Shown here: piece by piece, positions 1-6,818 of the stretch | How the letters are laid out: every line of letters starts with the position of its first letter | Numbering within the stretch: position 1 is the first letter of the stretch | Assembly (NCBI GenBank): GCA_964409165.1 | Contig: CAYPCH010000036.1 | Coordinates: 1-29,731, forward strand | Reading direction: 5' to 3' | Source: CAYPCH01 sp964409165 | GTDB taxonomy: Bacteria > Bacillota > Clostridia > Acetivibrionales > Acetivibrionaceae | Length of the DNA: 29,731 nt | Made by a program: the position numbers and the translations under genes | Notes under the pieces: model-generated | The model's database searches: none | Seen by the model: the letters and a program-made list of their open reading frames with translations, nothing else | What the model was told of the DNA's origin: nothing

Positions 1-314
1 TTTTAGTTATTCCTTGTCATACTAAAAACAACTTCGGCTATGTTTTCACTTTAGCCTTATTTGTTCCAAATAGGCACGTGAAAAAGCCGAAGTATATTTT
101 TAGTTATTCCTTGTCATACTAAAAACAACTTCGGCTATGTTTTCACTTTAGCCTTATTTGTTCCAAATAGGCACGTGAAAAAGCCGAAGTATATTTTTAG
201 TTATTCCTTGTCATTCTAAAAACAACTTCGGCTATGTTTTCACTTTAGCCTTATTTGTTCCAAATAGGCACGTGAAAAAGCCGAAGTATATTTTTAGTTA
301 TTCCTTGTCATTCG
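1..314. repeat. 97-bp tandem repeat, three full copies plus a partial one, downstream of hydA
   Basis: Three head-to-tail copies with a period of exactly 97 bp start at 1, 98 and 195; a partial fourth copy (292 to about 314) runs into the hydA coding end. Each unit holds the last hydA codons with the stop codon and a long hairpin. The copies are nearly identical. Copies 1 and 2 read CATAC where copy 3 and hydA itself read CATTC, so the copy next to hydA is most like the source. The array begins at the window edge and may continue to the left. No coding capacity is visible. Confidence 0.95.
225..287 (-). terminator. hydA operon transcription terminator (gene-proximal copy of three)
   Basis: A long interrupted hairpin: outer arms ACTTCGGCT/AGCCGAAGT, a middle TTTTCAC/GTGAAAA segment and an inner GCCTTATTTG/CAAATAGGC stem. 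On the minus strand it is followed by a T-rich tract (TTGTTTTTAG), as expected of a Rho-independent terminator. The same hairpin recurs at 31-93 and 128-190. T-rich tracts lie on both sides, so it may also work for transcripts arriving from the left. Confidence 0.8.
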
Positions 315-2052
315 GATAGTTTTCTCTTCTTTGATAATGAGTGTGCAAGAGTTCGTGCGCTTTATGACCTCCAGGTTCCCCAAAGAAGTCATCGTACAGC
401 ATTTTTACCTTCTCGTTCTCATGAGACTTTCTTATAGGCAAATCTCTGTCTTCTTCATAAATCGCTTTTGCTCTTTCAGCTCTCAAGTCAATCCAGCTTC
501 TTACCTCTGAAGGCTGTATAGGCTGTCCTCCACCGTTTACACATCCACCCGGACATGCCATTATCTCAATAAAGTGGTAGTCTGCCTCACCAGCTTTAAT
601 TCTGTCAAGAAGTTTTCTTGCATTGCCCAAACCATGTGCAACTGCCGCTTTAAGTGAAAGGTCTCCAATCTCAATAGTAGCTTCCTTTATACCGTCAACG
701 CCTCTAACCTGATTATATTCCAGATTTTCTACTGACTTACCGGTAAGAACTTCAGCTACTGTTCTCAATGCTGCCTCCATAACACCTCCGGTAGCACCGA
801 ATATAACAGCTGCCCCTGACGCTTCTCCCATAGGGTCATCAAAGCTCCTATCCGGAAGCTCCTTAAAGTCAATTCCTGCTTCTTTTATCATCTTTGCAAG
901 CTCTCTCGTTGTCAAAACCACGTCAACATCAGGGTATCCTGTTGAAGAAAGTTCCGGTCTCTGAGCTTCAAATTTCTTTGCTGTGCATGGCATTATTGAT
1001 ACAACAAATACCTTTGCAGGGTCAATTCCCATCTTCTCTGCATAGTAGGATTTCAGTACTGCACCAAACATCTCATGCGGTGACTTGCAGCTTGACAAAT
1101 TATCCAGGAATTCAGGATAATTATGTTCACAGAACTTAATCCAGCCAGGGCAACAGGATGTAATCAAAGGAAGCTTGCCTCCATTCTTAATCCTGTTTAT
1201 AAGCTCAGTTCCTTCCTCCATAATGGTAAGGTCAGCTGCTGTATCTGTATCAAATACCTTATTAAAACCTAAGCGTCTCAAAGAAGCAACCATATTGCCT
1301 GTTACCCTTGAGCCTATAGGCATTCCAAACTCTTCACCGAGAGCAACCCTCACTGCAGGCGCAGTTTGAACCACAACATGAAGGTCAGGATTCGCAAGCG
1401 CATCCCATACCTTTTCAGTACCATCCTTTTCTCTTAGTGCCCCTACAGGACAGACATTGATACACTGTCCACACATTGTACATGGTACTTCATTTAGTGA
1501 TTTATTAAACGCAGAAGAAACTATTGTGTTAAATCCTCTATCATTAGTGTCAATTACTGAAACAGTCTGAACATTTTTACACATGCTTACACAGCGTCTA
1601 CACAATACGCATTTATTGGGGTCTCTTACAATTGAAGAGGAAAAGTTGTCCAGCGGAAAATTGGACGATTCACCTTCAAATCTTATATCCTGAATATTCA
1701 AGTCTTCAGCAAGCTTCTGAAGCTCACAGTTTCTGCTTCTTACACAAGTTAGACACTTCTTGTCATGGTTTGATAGTATAAGTTCAAGAGTTACTTTTCT
1801 TGCTTCTCTTACTGCCGGTGACTGGGTAAATATCTCAAGTCCCTCTGAAACAGGGTACACACAGGCAGCCTGAAGACTTCTAGCTCCTTTAATTTCAACA
1901 ACACACATACGGCAAGCACCAATCTCATTTATATCCTTAAGAAAGCAAAGCGTTGGTATATCTATATTTGCATGCCTTGCAGCCTCTAACACGGTATAAT
2001 TTTTTGGTACCTGTATCTTACGGGTATCTATCGTAATGTTAATCATTTCCAT
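298..2052 (-). CDS. hydA: NADH- and ferredoxin-dependent (bifurcating) [FeFe] hydrogenase, catalytic subunit HydA
   Basis: Cytosolic catalytic subunit of the trimeric hydrogenase, which makes H2 from NADH and reduced ferredoxin together (reversible electron bifurcation). Its 584 residues show an N-terminal [2Fe-2S] domain (C36, C47, C50, C64), the His-Cys [4Fe-4S] site (H96, C100, C103, C109) and a two-cluster ferredoxin domain (C148-C158, C191-C201). The H-cluster domain has TSCCPGW at 298-304 (proton-relay C300, ligand C301), MPCTAK (ligand C356, K359) and ACPGGC (C500, C504). All catalytic ligands are present, so an active enzyme is expected. The start at 2052 has AAGGAG about 10 nt upstream and lies 21 bp from hydB; an ATG two codons later is worse spaced. 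It is the last gene of the operon. Its stop codon is copied in the tandem repeat that follows. Confidence 0.97.
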   Translation of the reverse strand: MEMINITIDTRKIQVPKNYTVLEAARHANIDIPTLCFLKDINEIGACRMCVVEIKGARSLQAACVYPVSEGLEIFTQSPAVREARKVTLELILSNHDKKCLTCVRSRNCELQKLAEDLNIQDIRFEGESSNFPLDNFSSSIVRDPNKCVLCRRCVSMCKNVQTVSVIDTNDRGFNTIVSSAFNKSLNEVPCTMCGQCINVCPVGALREKDGTEKVWDALANPDLHVVVQTAPAVRVALGEEFGMPIGSRVTGNMVASLRRLGFNKVFDTDTAADLTIMEEGTELINRIKNGGKLPLITSCCPGWIKFCEHNYPEFLDNLSSCKSPHEMFGAVLKSYYAEKMGIDPAKVFVVSIMPCTAKKFEAQRPELSSTGYPDVDVVLTTRELAKMIKEAGIDFKELPDRSFDDPMGEASGAAVIFGATGGVMEAALRTVAEVLTGKSVENLEYNQVRGVDGIKEATIEIGDLSLKAAVAHGLGNARKLLDRIKAGEADYHFIEIMACPGGCVNGGGQPIQPSEVRSWIDLRAERAKAIYEEDRDLPIRKSHENEKVKMLYDDFFGEPGGHKAHELLHTHYQRRENYPNDKE

Positions 2053-2073
2053 GTTTTCAACTCTCCTTTCCCT

Positions 2074-3867
2074 TTAAACATTCTTAAATATGGCTTTGAA
2101 CGGACATTTTTCCATACATACGCCACATTTAATACATTTGTCTTGATCTATAACATAAGGCACTTTCTTTTCACCGCTTATTGCCCCAACAGGACACTGC
2201 TTTGCACAGATACCGCAACTCTTACATGCATCTGCATGAATAACGTACTGCATCATGGACTTACACACCCCTGCAGGACATTTCTTGTCCCTTACATGGG
2301 CAATATATTCATCTTTGAAATACTTTAGCGTGCTAAGCACAGGGTTTGGTGCCGTCTGACCCAGACCACACAGGGCTGATGCCTTAATATTCTTAGCCAG
2401 TATTTCAAGTTTCGCAATATCTCCTTCTTCTCCCTTGCCTCCTGTAATCCTTTCAAGGATTTCATACATCCTCTTGGTTCCAATACGGCATGGAGGACAT
2501 TTTCCGCAAGATTCGTCCACAGTAAACTCAAGGAAAAATTTTGCTATATCAACCATACATGTATCTTCATCCATAACAATAAGCCCACCTGAGCCCATCA
2601 TGGAGCCTAACTGGATTAGCGAATCGTAATCAATAGGTGTATCAATGAGGCTTGCAGGTATACATCCGCCTGAAGGTCCGCCAGTCTGAGCAGCTTTAAA
2701 CTTCTTCCCGTTGGGAATACCTCCACCTATATCATATAAAACCTCTCTCAATGTTGTACCCATAGGAATTTCAACCAAACCGGTATTATTAATCTTACCG
2801 CCGACTGCAAATACTTTTGTACCTTTGCTTTTCTCTGTTCCTATACTTGAGAACCATTCGGCTCCTTTAAGGATAATTAAAGGAATGTTGGCAAAAGTCT
2901 CAACATTGTTGAGTATTGTCGGTCTCTGCCATAATCCTTTAACTGCCGGGAATGGTGGTCGTGGTCTCGGTTCTCCTCTTCTACCTTCAATTGAAGTCAT
3001 AAGAGCTGTCTCCTCACCACATACAAAAGCTCCTGCCCCAAGTCTTATTTCAAGATCAAAGCTAAAATCTGTTCCAAAAATGTTTTTGCCCAGCAAACCA
3101 TATTGTTTTGCCTGTTCAATTGCTATATTAAGTCTTCTGACAGCAATCGGATATTCAGCTCTTACATATACAAAACCCTGATTTGAACCTATAGCATATC
3201 CTGCTATTGCCATTGCTTCAATAAGAGTGTTCGGGTCTCCTTCCAGCACGCTTCTATCCATAAATGCACCTGGGTCACCTTCATCGGCATTACAACAGAC
3301 ATATTTCTGGTCATTGACCTGCTTGGCAGCAAACTCCCATTTGAGACCTGTGGGAAAGCCTCCGCCCCCTCTTCCTCTTAAGCCTGACTTCTTAATTGTC
3401 TCTATAACCTCTTCAGGTTTCATCTCCAATACAGCCTTTGCAAGTGCTTTATAGCCGTCATATGCAATATACTCGTCAATATTTTCAGGATTTATAACAC
3501 CACAGTTTCTTAACGCAATCCTTAGTTGCCTTTTGAAAAAGTCAACATTTTCAAGGGAATTATCACCATCTTTCTGACCTCCACCCTGCAAAAGTCTCTT
3601 TACTATTCTTCCCTTTAAAAGATGCTCCTCAACAATTTCCTTTACATCTTCAACCTTAACCATTGTGTACATTGAACCTTCGGGATAAACAACAACTATG
3701 GGACCTTCAGCGCACAACCCGAAACATCCGGTCTTAACAACCTTAACTTCGTTTTGAAGATTATTTTTAGTAATCTGTGCATCAAGCTCTATAATTATTT
3801 TTTCCGATTTAGATGAAGTACAGCCCGTACCTCCGCAAACCAGAACATGTGCTCTATATAATTGCAT
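2074..3867 (-). CDS. hydB: Bifurcating [FeFe] hydrogenase, NADH/FMN-binding subunit HydB (NuoF-like)
   Basis: Flavin subunit that binds NADH and FMN and splits electrons between NAD and ferredoxin in the HydABC complex. The 597 residues comprise an N-terminal thioredoxin-like [2Fe-2S] domain (C11, C16, C48, C52), then the NuoF core with the glycine-rich RGRGGGGFPTG loop, the CNADEGDPGAFMDR motif and GAGAFVCGEETAL. The NuoF [4Fe-4S] motif ESCGKCPPCRIG follows. A C-terminal two-cluster ferredoxin domain (CKSCGICAKQCP and CIKCGVCMEKCP) is typical of hydrogenase HydB and absent from plain NuoF. A strong AAGGAGG lies upstream of the ATG at 3867. The 106-bp gap before the upstream gene holds a terminator-like hairpin. 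Confidence 0.96.
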   Translation of the reverse strand: MQLYRAHVLVCGGTGCTSSKSEKIIIELDAQITKNNLQNEVKVVKTGCFGLCAEGPIVVVYPEGSMYTMVKVEDVKEIVEEHLLKGRIVKRLLQGGGQKDGDNSLENVDFFKRQLRIALRNCGVINPENIDEYIAYDGYKALAKAVLEMKPEEVIETIKKSGLRGRGGGGFPTGLKWEFAAKQVNDQKYVCCNADEGDPGAFMDRSVLEGDPNTLIEAMAIAGYAIGSNQGFVYVRAEYPIAVRRLNIAIEQAKQYGLLGKNIFGTDFSFDLEIRLGAGAFVCGEETALMTSIEGRRGEPRPRPPFPAVKGLWQRPTILNNVETFANIPLIILKGAEWFSSIGTEKSKGTKVFAVGGKINNTGLVEIPMGTTLREVLYDIGGGIPNGKKFKAAQTGGPSGGCIPASLIDTPIDYDSLIQLGSMMGSGGLIVMDEDTCMVDIAKFFLEFTVDESCGKCPPCRIGTKRMYEILERITGGKGEEGDIAKLEILAKNIKASALCGLGQTAPNPVLSTLKYFKDEYIAHVRDKKCPAGVCKSMMQYVIHADACKSCGICAKQCPVGAISGEKKVPYVIDQDKCIKCGVCMEKCPFKAIFKNV

Positions 3868-3894
3868 TTATAACCCTCCTTTAAAAAAATAAAT

Positions 3895-3927
3895 AAAATT
3901 TCGTACCTATCGAGGGTACTAAATTTT
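3895..3927 (-). terminator. Intercistronic hairpin inside the hydrogenase operon
   Basis: The arms AAAATTT/AAATTTT and GTACC/GGTAC enclose a loop of about seven bases. On the minus strand the hairpin is followed by a T-rich run (ATTTTATTTATTTTTTT) just before the hydB ribosome binding site. It looks like an intrinsic terminator, yet it sits between co-oriented genes of one complex. It may be a partial terminator or a processing/stability element setting subunit ratios. No convincing promoter is seen between it and hydB. Confidence 0.5.
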
Positions 3928-3973
3928 GCCTCTTTCATTCATTTCAAGAGACCTTAAAAAAATGTACAAATTA

Positions 3974-4345
3974 TTATTTCTTGTCAACTTCACCAATTGT
4001 ATAATCCAAGCATACTCTGCCGTTTACTATATGTTCAGCTACAATACGTGAAACTTTTTCCGCAGTCATATTTACGTATGTTACCTTGCTTCCATCCTTG
4101 TCGATTATTTCAACAACAGGCTCAAGTCTGCATACTCCTATACACCCTGTCATTGTAACACTCACATTATTGATTTTCCTTTTATTGAGTTCTTCAACAA
4201 ACGCATTCATTACAGGTCTTGCACCAGCTGCTATACCACAAGTAGCCATACCTACAATTACTCTCATGCCGTTTTCGTTTTTCCTCAAGCTGATCTGCTC
4301 AAGAGTCTTTTTCCTTATCTCTTCTAATTCAGCTAATGATTTCAT
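3974..4345 (-). CDS. Small thioredoxin-like [2Fe-2S] ferredoxin-family protein of the hydrogenase operon
   Basis: A 123-residue protein with the thioredoxin-like ferredoxin fold also seen at the N-terminus of HydB. Visible motifs are VGMATCGIAAGA (C36) and TGCIGVC (C68, C72). The usual CX4C first pair is reduced to one cysteine: position 41 is Gly. To my knowledge the CGIAAGA form is common in this small family, so the cluster may have an unusual ligand or be lost. I chose the ATG at 4345 over a longer TTG-initiated frame at 4360 because GGAGGGG lies 8 nt upstream of it. It overlaps the HATPase gene by 17 bp, implying translational coupling. It probably assists or assembles with HydABC; its exact role is unknown. 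Confidence 0.85.
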   Translation of the reverse strand: MKSLAELEEIRKKTLEQISLRKNENGMRVIVGMATCGIAAGARPVMNAFVEELNKRKINNVSVTMTGCIGVCRLEPVVEIIDKDGSKVTYVNMTAEKVSRIVAEHIVNGRVCLDYTIGEVDKK

Positions 4346-4895
4346 CAAGCACCCCTCCAAAAATATTCTTTATTCCCTCATTCAGATATCCACGAATCCA
4401 TTCCAACACTTCAAATTCTGTTAAAGGAACAACCCCTAACTTCTGCCTTATTTCAAAAGTACTAAACCTGAAGCTTTCCTCCGTATTATATAATTCCATA
4501 TCGTATTCGATTTCAGGGTCTGACACAAGAAGACTAACCATTGTATCCGCCACATCTCCCAAAGGAGGTCTGTCAATGTGGGATATTTTAAATCCGGCTT
4601 TTATACAGGTACCCTCATACTTTTTCGAGGTTATACTAAAATCCCCGGAAGACCTTTTTGTAGCAGACTCAAAAAGTGGTATACCAAGCCCCACCTTCCT
4701 TGTATTCCTTGAAGTGGTAAATGGACTTAAAACTTTCTTGACCAAACTCTCTTCCATGCCTTCACCATTGTCCGTAATCTCAATTCCAAGAAAGTCTTTC
4801 TTTTGGTCTGCGTATATTTTTATCTGTATTTCACCGGCCCTTGCAGAAATGGAATTCTGCACAATGTCCAGCAGATGTAATGATAAATCTCTCAT
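4329..4895 (-). CDS. Standalone GHKL/HATPase-domain protein in the hydrogenase operon
   Basis: A 188-residue soluble protein with the ATP-binding fold of histidine kinases: N-box DIVQNSISA (N14), G1-box DNGEGM (42-47) and G2-like KVGLGIPL (67-74). No phospho-accepting histidine domain, sensor domain or membrane segment is visible. Residues from about 110 to the end form an extra region of unknown function. The start codon overlaps the hydC stop (TAATG), so translation is coupled to hydC. Genes of this type recur beside NuoE-like subunits of bifurcating hydrogenases in Firmicutes and Thermotogales (recalled, not checked). It could be a regulatory kinase, an anti-sigma-like factor or an assembly ATPase; the sequence does not decide. 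Confidence 0.85.
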   Translation of the reverse strand: MRDLSLHLLDIVQNSISARAGEIQIKIYADQKKDFLGIEITDNGEGMEESLVKKVLSPFTTSRNTRKVGLGIPLFESATKRSSGDFSITSKKYEGTCIKAGFKISHIDRPPLGDVADTMVSLLVSDPEIEYDMELYNTEESFRFSTFEIRQKLGVVPLTEFEVLEWIRGYLNEGIKNIFGGVLDEIIS

Positions 4896-5386
4896 TAGTC
4901 TTTGTACTTGTTAATTATTCCCTCTATCATATCAGGTGTAAGCCTACCGTACACATCGTCATTGATTGTGATAACAGGGGCTAAACCGCATGCACCTATA
5001 CATCTGCATGCTTCCAGTGAAAACTTTTTGTCTTCGGTACACTCCCCAACATCTATCCCGAGCTTTCCTTTCAACTCATCCAATATAGAACCGGAACCTT
5101 TAACATAGCAAGCAGTCCCCATACAAACCTGAATTTTGTATTTTCCCTTCGGGTTTAGCGAAAACTGGGTATAAAAAGTCACAACGCCGTAAACTTCAGA
5201 CAAAGATACCTCCAGCCCTTCAGAAATCATCTTCTGAACTTCCAAAGGCAAGTATCCATAAAGTTCTTGAGCCTCGTGCAATACGGGAATCAAGGCTCCC
5301 TTTGTGTTTTTGTACTTTTCGATTATTTCGGCCAGTTTCTGATCTCTAACATCAGTCCCACCGCAACAACAATTATTTGTGCTCAT
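4895..5386 (-). CDS. hydC: Bifurcating [FeFe] hydrogenase, NuoE-like [2Fe-2S] subunit HydC
   Basis: A 163-residue small subunit carrying one [2Fe-2S] cluster that passes electrons within HydABC. It has the NuoE layout: an N-terminal helical bundle containing the LYGYLP and YGVVTFYTQF motifs, then a thioredoxin-like domain with ligand motifs CMGTAC and CRCIGAC. The N-terminus adds a short NCCCGG cysteine cluster. It is the first gene of the operon, about 65 nt downstream of the inferred transcription start. The ATG at 5386 follows a G-rich AGGGGGT ribosome binding site. Its end overlaps the HATPase start by one base. Confidence 0.95.
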   Translation of the reverse strand: MSTNNCCCGGTDVRDQKLAEIIEKYKNTKGALIPVLHEAQELYGYLPLEVQKMISEGLEVSLSEVYGVVTFYTQFSLNPKGKYKIQVCMGTACYVKGSGSILDELKGKLGIDVGECTEDKKFSLEACRCIGACGLAPVITINDDVYGRLTPDMIEGIINKYKD

Positions 5387-5423
5387 TTGTTCAAAAACCC
5401 CCTATCCAATACATTTAATAAAT

Positions 5424-5441
5424 TTGTTAACAATTTAACAA
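5424..5441. promoter_or_regulatory. Rex-type operator in the hydrogenase leader
   Basis: TTGTTAACAATTTAACAA is a perfect match to the Rex consensus recalled for Clostridia, TTGTTAA-N4-TTAACAA, including the inverted repeat. It lies just downstream of the hydC -10 (5457-5462), at roughly +9 to +26, where a bound repressor would block transcription. Rex releases DNA when NADH is high, which would couple hydrogenase expression to reductant surplus. No rex gene is in the window. Confidence 0.8.
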
Positions 5442-5456
5442 TATACACTCGTTAGC

Positions 5457-5485
5457 ATTATAACAAATTTTTAAAATACATTCAA
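5457..5485 (-). promoter_or_regulatory. Sigma-A type promoter of the hydrogenase operon
   Basis: On the minus strand, -35 TTGAAT (5480-5485), a 17-bp spacer and a perfect -10 TATAAT (5457-5462). The predicted start is near 5450, giving a leader of about 65 nt before hydC that contains the Rex-like palindrome. Confidence 0.8.
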
Positions 5486-5523
5486 TAAATTTAAAAAATA
5501 TTTATTGGAAATGCAAATCAAAA

Positions 5524-5557
5524 CAAATGCTTAAAAACGCTGATTTTCAAGCATTTG
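5524..5557 (-). terminator. Probable terminator of the sensor/PHP operon
   Basis: A hairpin with arms CAAATGCTT/AAGCATTTG plus an inner A4/T4 segment, followed on the minus strand by a T-rich stretch (TTTTGATTTG). It lies about 225 bp after the PHP gene stop and just upstream of the hyd promoter, separating the two operons. The rest of the gap between hydC and the PHP gene (5558-5781) shows no convincing gene. Confidence 0.55.
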
Positions 5558-5781
5558 TGCAGCTCCGCTCTCAAAAAATTGCATATGTCGATTGTATACA
5601 ATGTGCCAAACACTCCGAATACTTTTATAACTTTTTTTGAAAACCCCCGTTTCAGACTTGTTTACATGTATGTATGTCCAACAATACATTTTAGATAATA
5701 ATCCTTTGCAAAAAAACATGCAATTTTACTTCTTAAAACTTTTGCTTTTTGTTCCCCTACTTATTTTCAGACTATCAATCA

Positions 5782-6492
5782 TTAATATCTCAAAGTACTT
5801 ATAAGACATTCTATGCTGAGCTCCTCAATCTCAATAGAATTTACCCTCTCAAGAATATCTCCAATAGTATGAGCATCGGAAGAACTTACAAACTTGAATT
5901 CTCTAAGCTGAGAATTCATCTTAATGTATTTCTCAAATTCACATGTTTTCGAAATTTCCAGATGTTTTATTCCCAGTTCTTCAGGAATACTACCCAGATT
6001 TGATATAATACTGTATGAGTCCCTGTCAATATGAGCAGGAATTAGAACCCCTCCCAGCGAACAAACACTGCTAAAAGCCTCCTCCAAACTAATACGTGAG
6101 GCTGTAAGAAGGAGCTGTTTCAAATGTCTTACAACATTATCCCCTTCATCCATTATGATCTGTTGCCCGAAAATCTCCTCCCTGTTTTCAAGAGGCGGAA
6201 GGGCTTTATACACCAGTTCCTGCATTTCTAAGGCTTTATCCAATCCTGGAAACAGGCACAAAACATGAACTTCCTCACCAGTTTCAAGTTCCATTCCAGG
6301 AACCGCTACAATGCCCCTCTTTTTTGCACAATTTAACACTGCCTCACAGTTTTCCACCGAATTATGGTCGGTCACAGCAATTATGTCAAGACCTTTAACA
6401 AAAGCCATATTTACTATGTTATTTGGTGTCATATCATTATCGGCACAAGGCGACAATACAGAATGAATATGCAGGTCATAAAATGCTTTCAT
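5782..6492 (-). CDS. PHP-domain metal-dependent phosphoesterase
   Basis: A 236-residue PHP-fold protein. Metal-ligand motifs are in the expected order: HIH (8-10), TDHN (41-44), GMELET (66-71), PAHID and SSDAH near the C-terminus. The family hydrolyses phosphoesters (histidinol phosphate, 3',5'-nucleotide phosphates or the phosphate of larger substrates); the substrate here is unknown. I chose the ATG at 6492 over one at 6513 because it overlaps the upstream DRTGG stop as ATGA and starts the protein directly at the PHP fold. Being last in an operon with a sensory hydrogenase homologue suggests a signalling or nucleotide-turnover role (inference). Confidence 0.87.
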   Translation of the reverse strand: MKAFYDLHIHSVLSPCADNDMTPNNIVNMAFVKGLDIIAVTDHNSVENCEAVLNCAKKRGIVAVPGMELETGEEVHVLCLFPGLDKALEMQELVYKALPPLENREEIFGQQIIMDEGDNVVRHLKQLLLTASRISLEEAFSSVCSLGGVLIPAHIDRDSYSIISNLGSIPEELGIKHLEISKTCEFEKYIKMNSQLREFKFVSSSDAHTIGDILERVNSIEIEELSIECLISTLRY

Positions 6493-6818
6493 AACAGCTT
6501 TCCGACTTTGCATGCTATTTGGTATGCCGTCATATCGGTGCTCAATATGGCAATACCTTCTTCTGCTGCTTTCTTTACAGATGCTTCTTCAACGCTTATA
6601 TTCTCCGGAACAATAATACATGAGGTTTCTGTCAAAATTGCCACTGCAACAATATTTATGTGGGTGTGCACGGTAACCCATGCATCTGACTTATTTGCAT
6701 GGGACATAACCCAGCTGAGCAAATCACATATATACATCCCGGTAATATCTTTATCCAATCCTTTGTCGCCTGTCAGAACCTTCATATCAAGGCACTCTGC
6801 TAACTCACCAACCTTCAT
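6489..6818 (-). CDS. DRTGG-domain protein (copy 2)
   Basis: A 109-residue single-domain protein of the DRTGG type, the domain also found in phosphotransacetylase and CBS/HPr-kinase-like proteins and thought to bind a ligand or regulate. It is a diverged paralogue of the DRTGG protein at 8678-9031: both begin MK-[VI]-[GS]-E and end with an ILST/ILTT segment and a conserved IACGK/IACKVGK-like tail. That alignment, and TAAGG nine bases upstream, favour the ATG at 6818 over ATGs at 6824 and 6827. It overlaps the sensory hydrogenase gene by 14 bp and the PHP gene by 4 bp, so these genes are probably co-translated. The ligand is unknown. Confidence 0.85.
   Translation of the reverse strand: MKVGELAECLDMKVLTGDKGLDKDITGMYICDLLSWVMSHANKSDAWVTVHTHINIVAVAILTETSCIIVPENISVEEASVKKAAEEGIAILSTDMTAYQIACKVGKLL

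Noticed and set aside
1..297. Possible CRISPR array
   Set aside because: Near-identical 97-bp units with no variable spacers, and they contain the hydA gene end.
2711..3181. 156-codon plus-strand frame inside hydB
   Set aside because: Antisense to a well-supported gene and without domain or ribosome binding site; a shadow of codon bias.
298..5386. Respiratory complex I fragment (NuoEFG)
   Set aside because: The last gene has a full H-cluster site and HydB has the extra C-terminal ferredoxin domain, so it is a hydrogenase.
5531..5719. 62-codon minus-strand frame between the PHP gene and hydC
   Set aside because: No ribosome binding site, unlikely composition, and it overlaps the terminator hairpin at 5524-5557.
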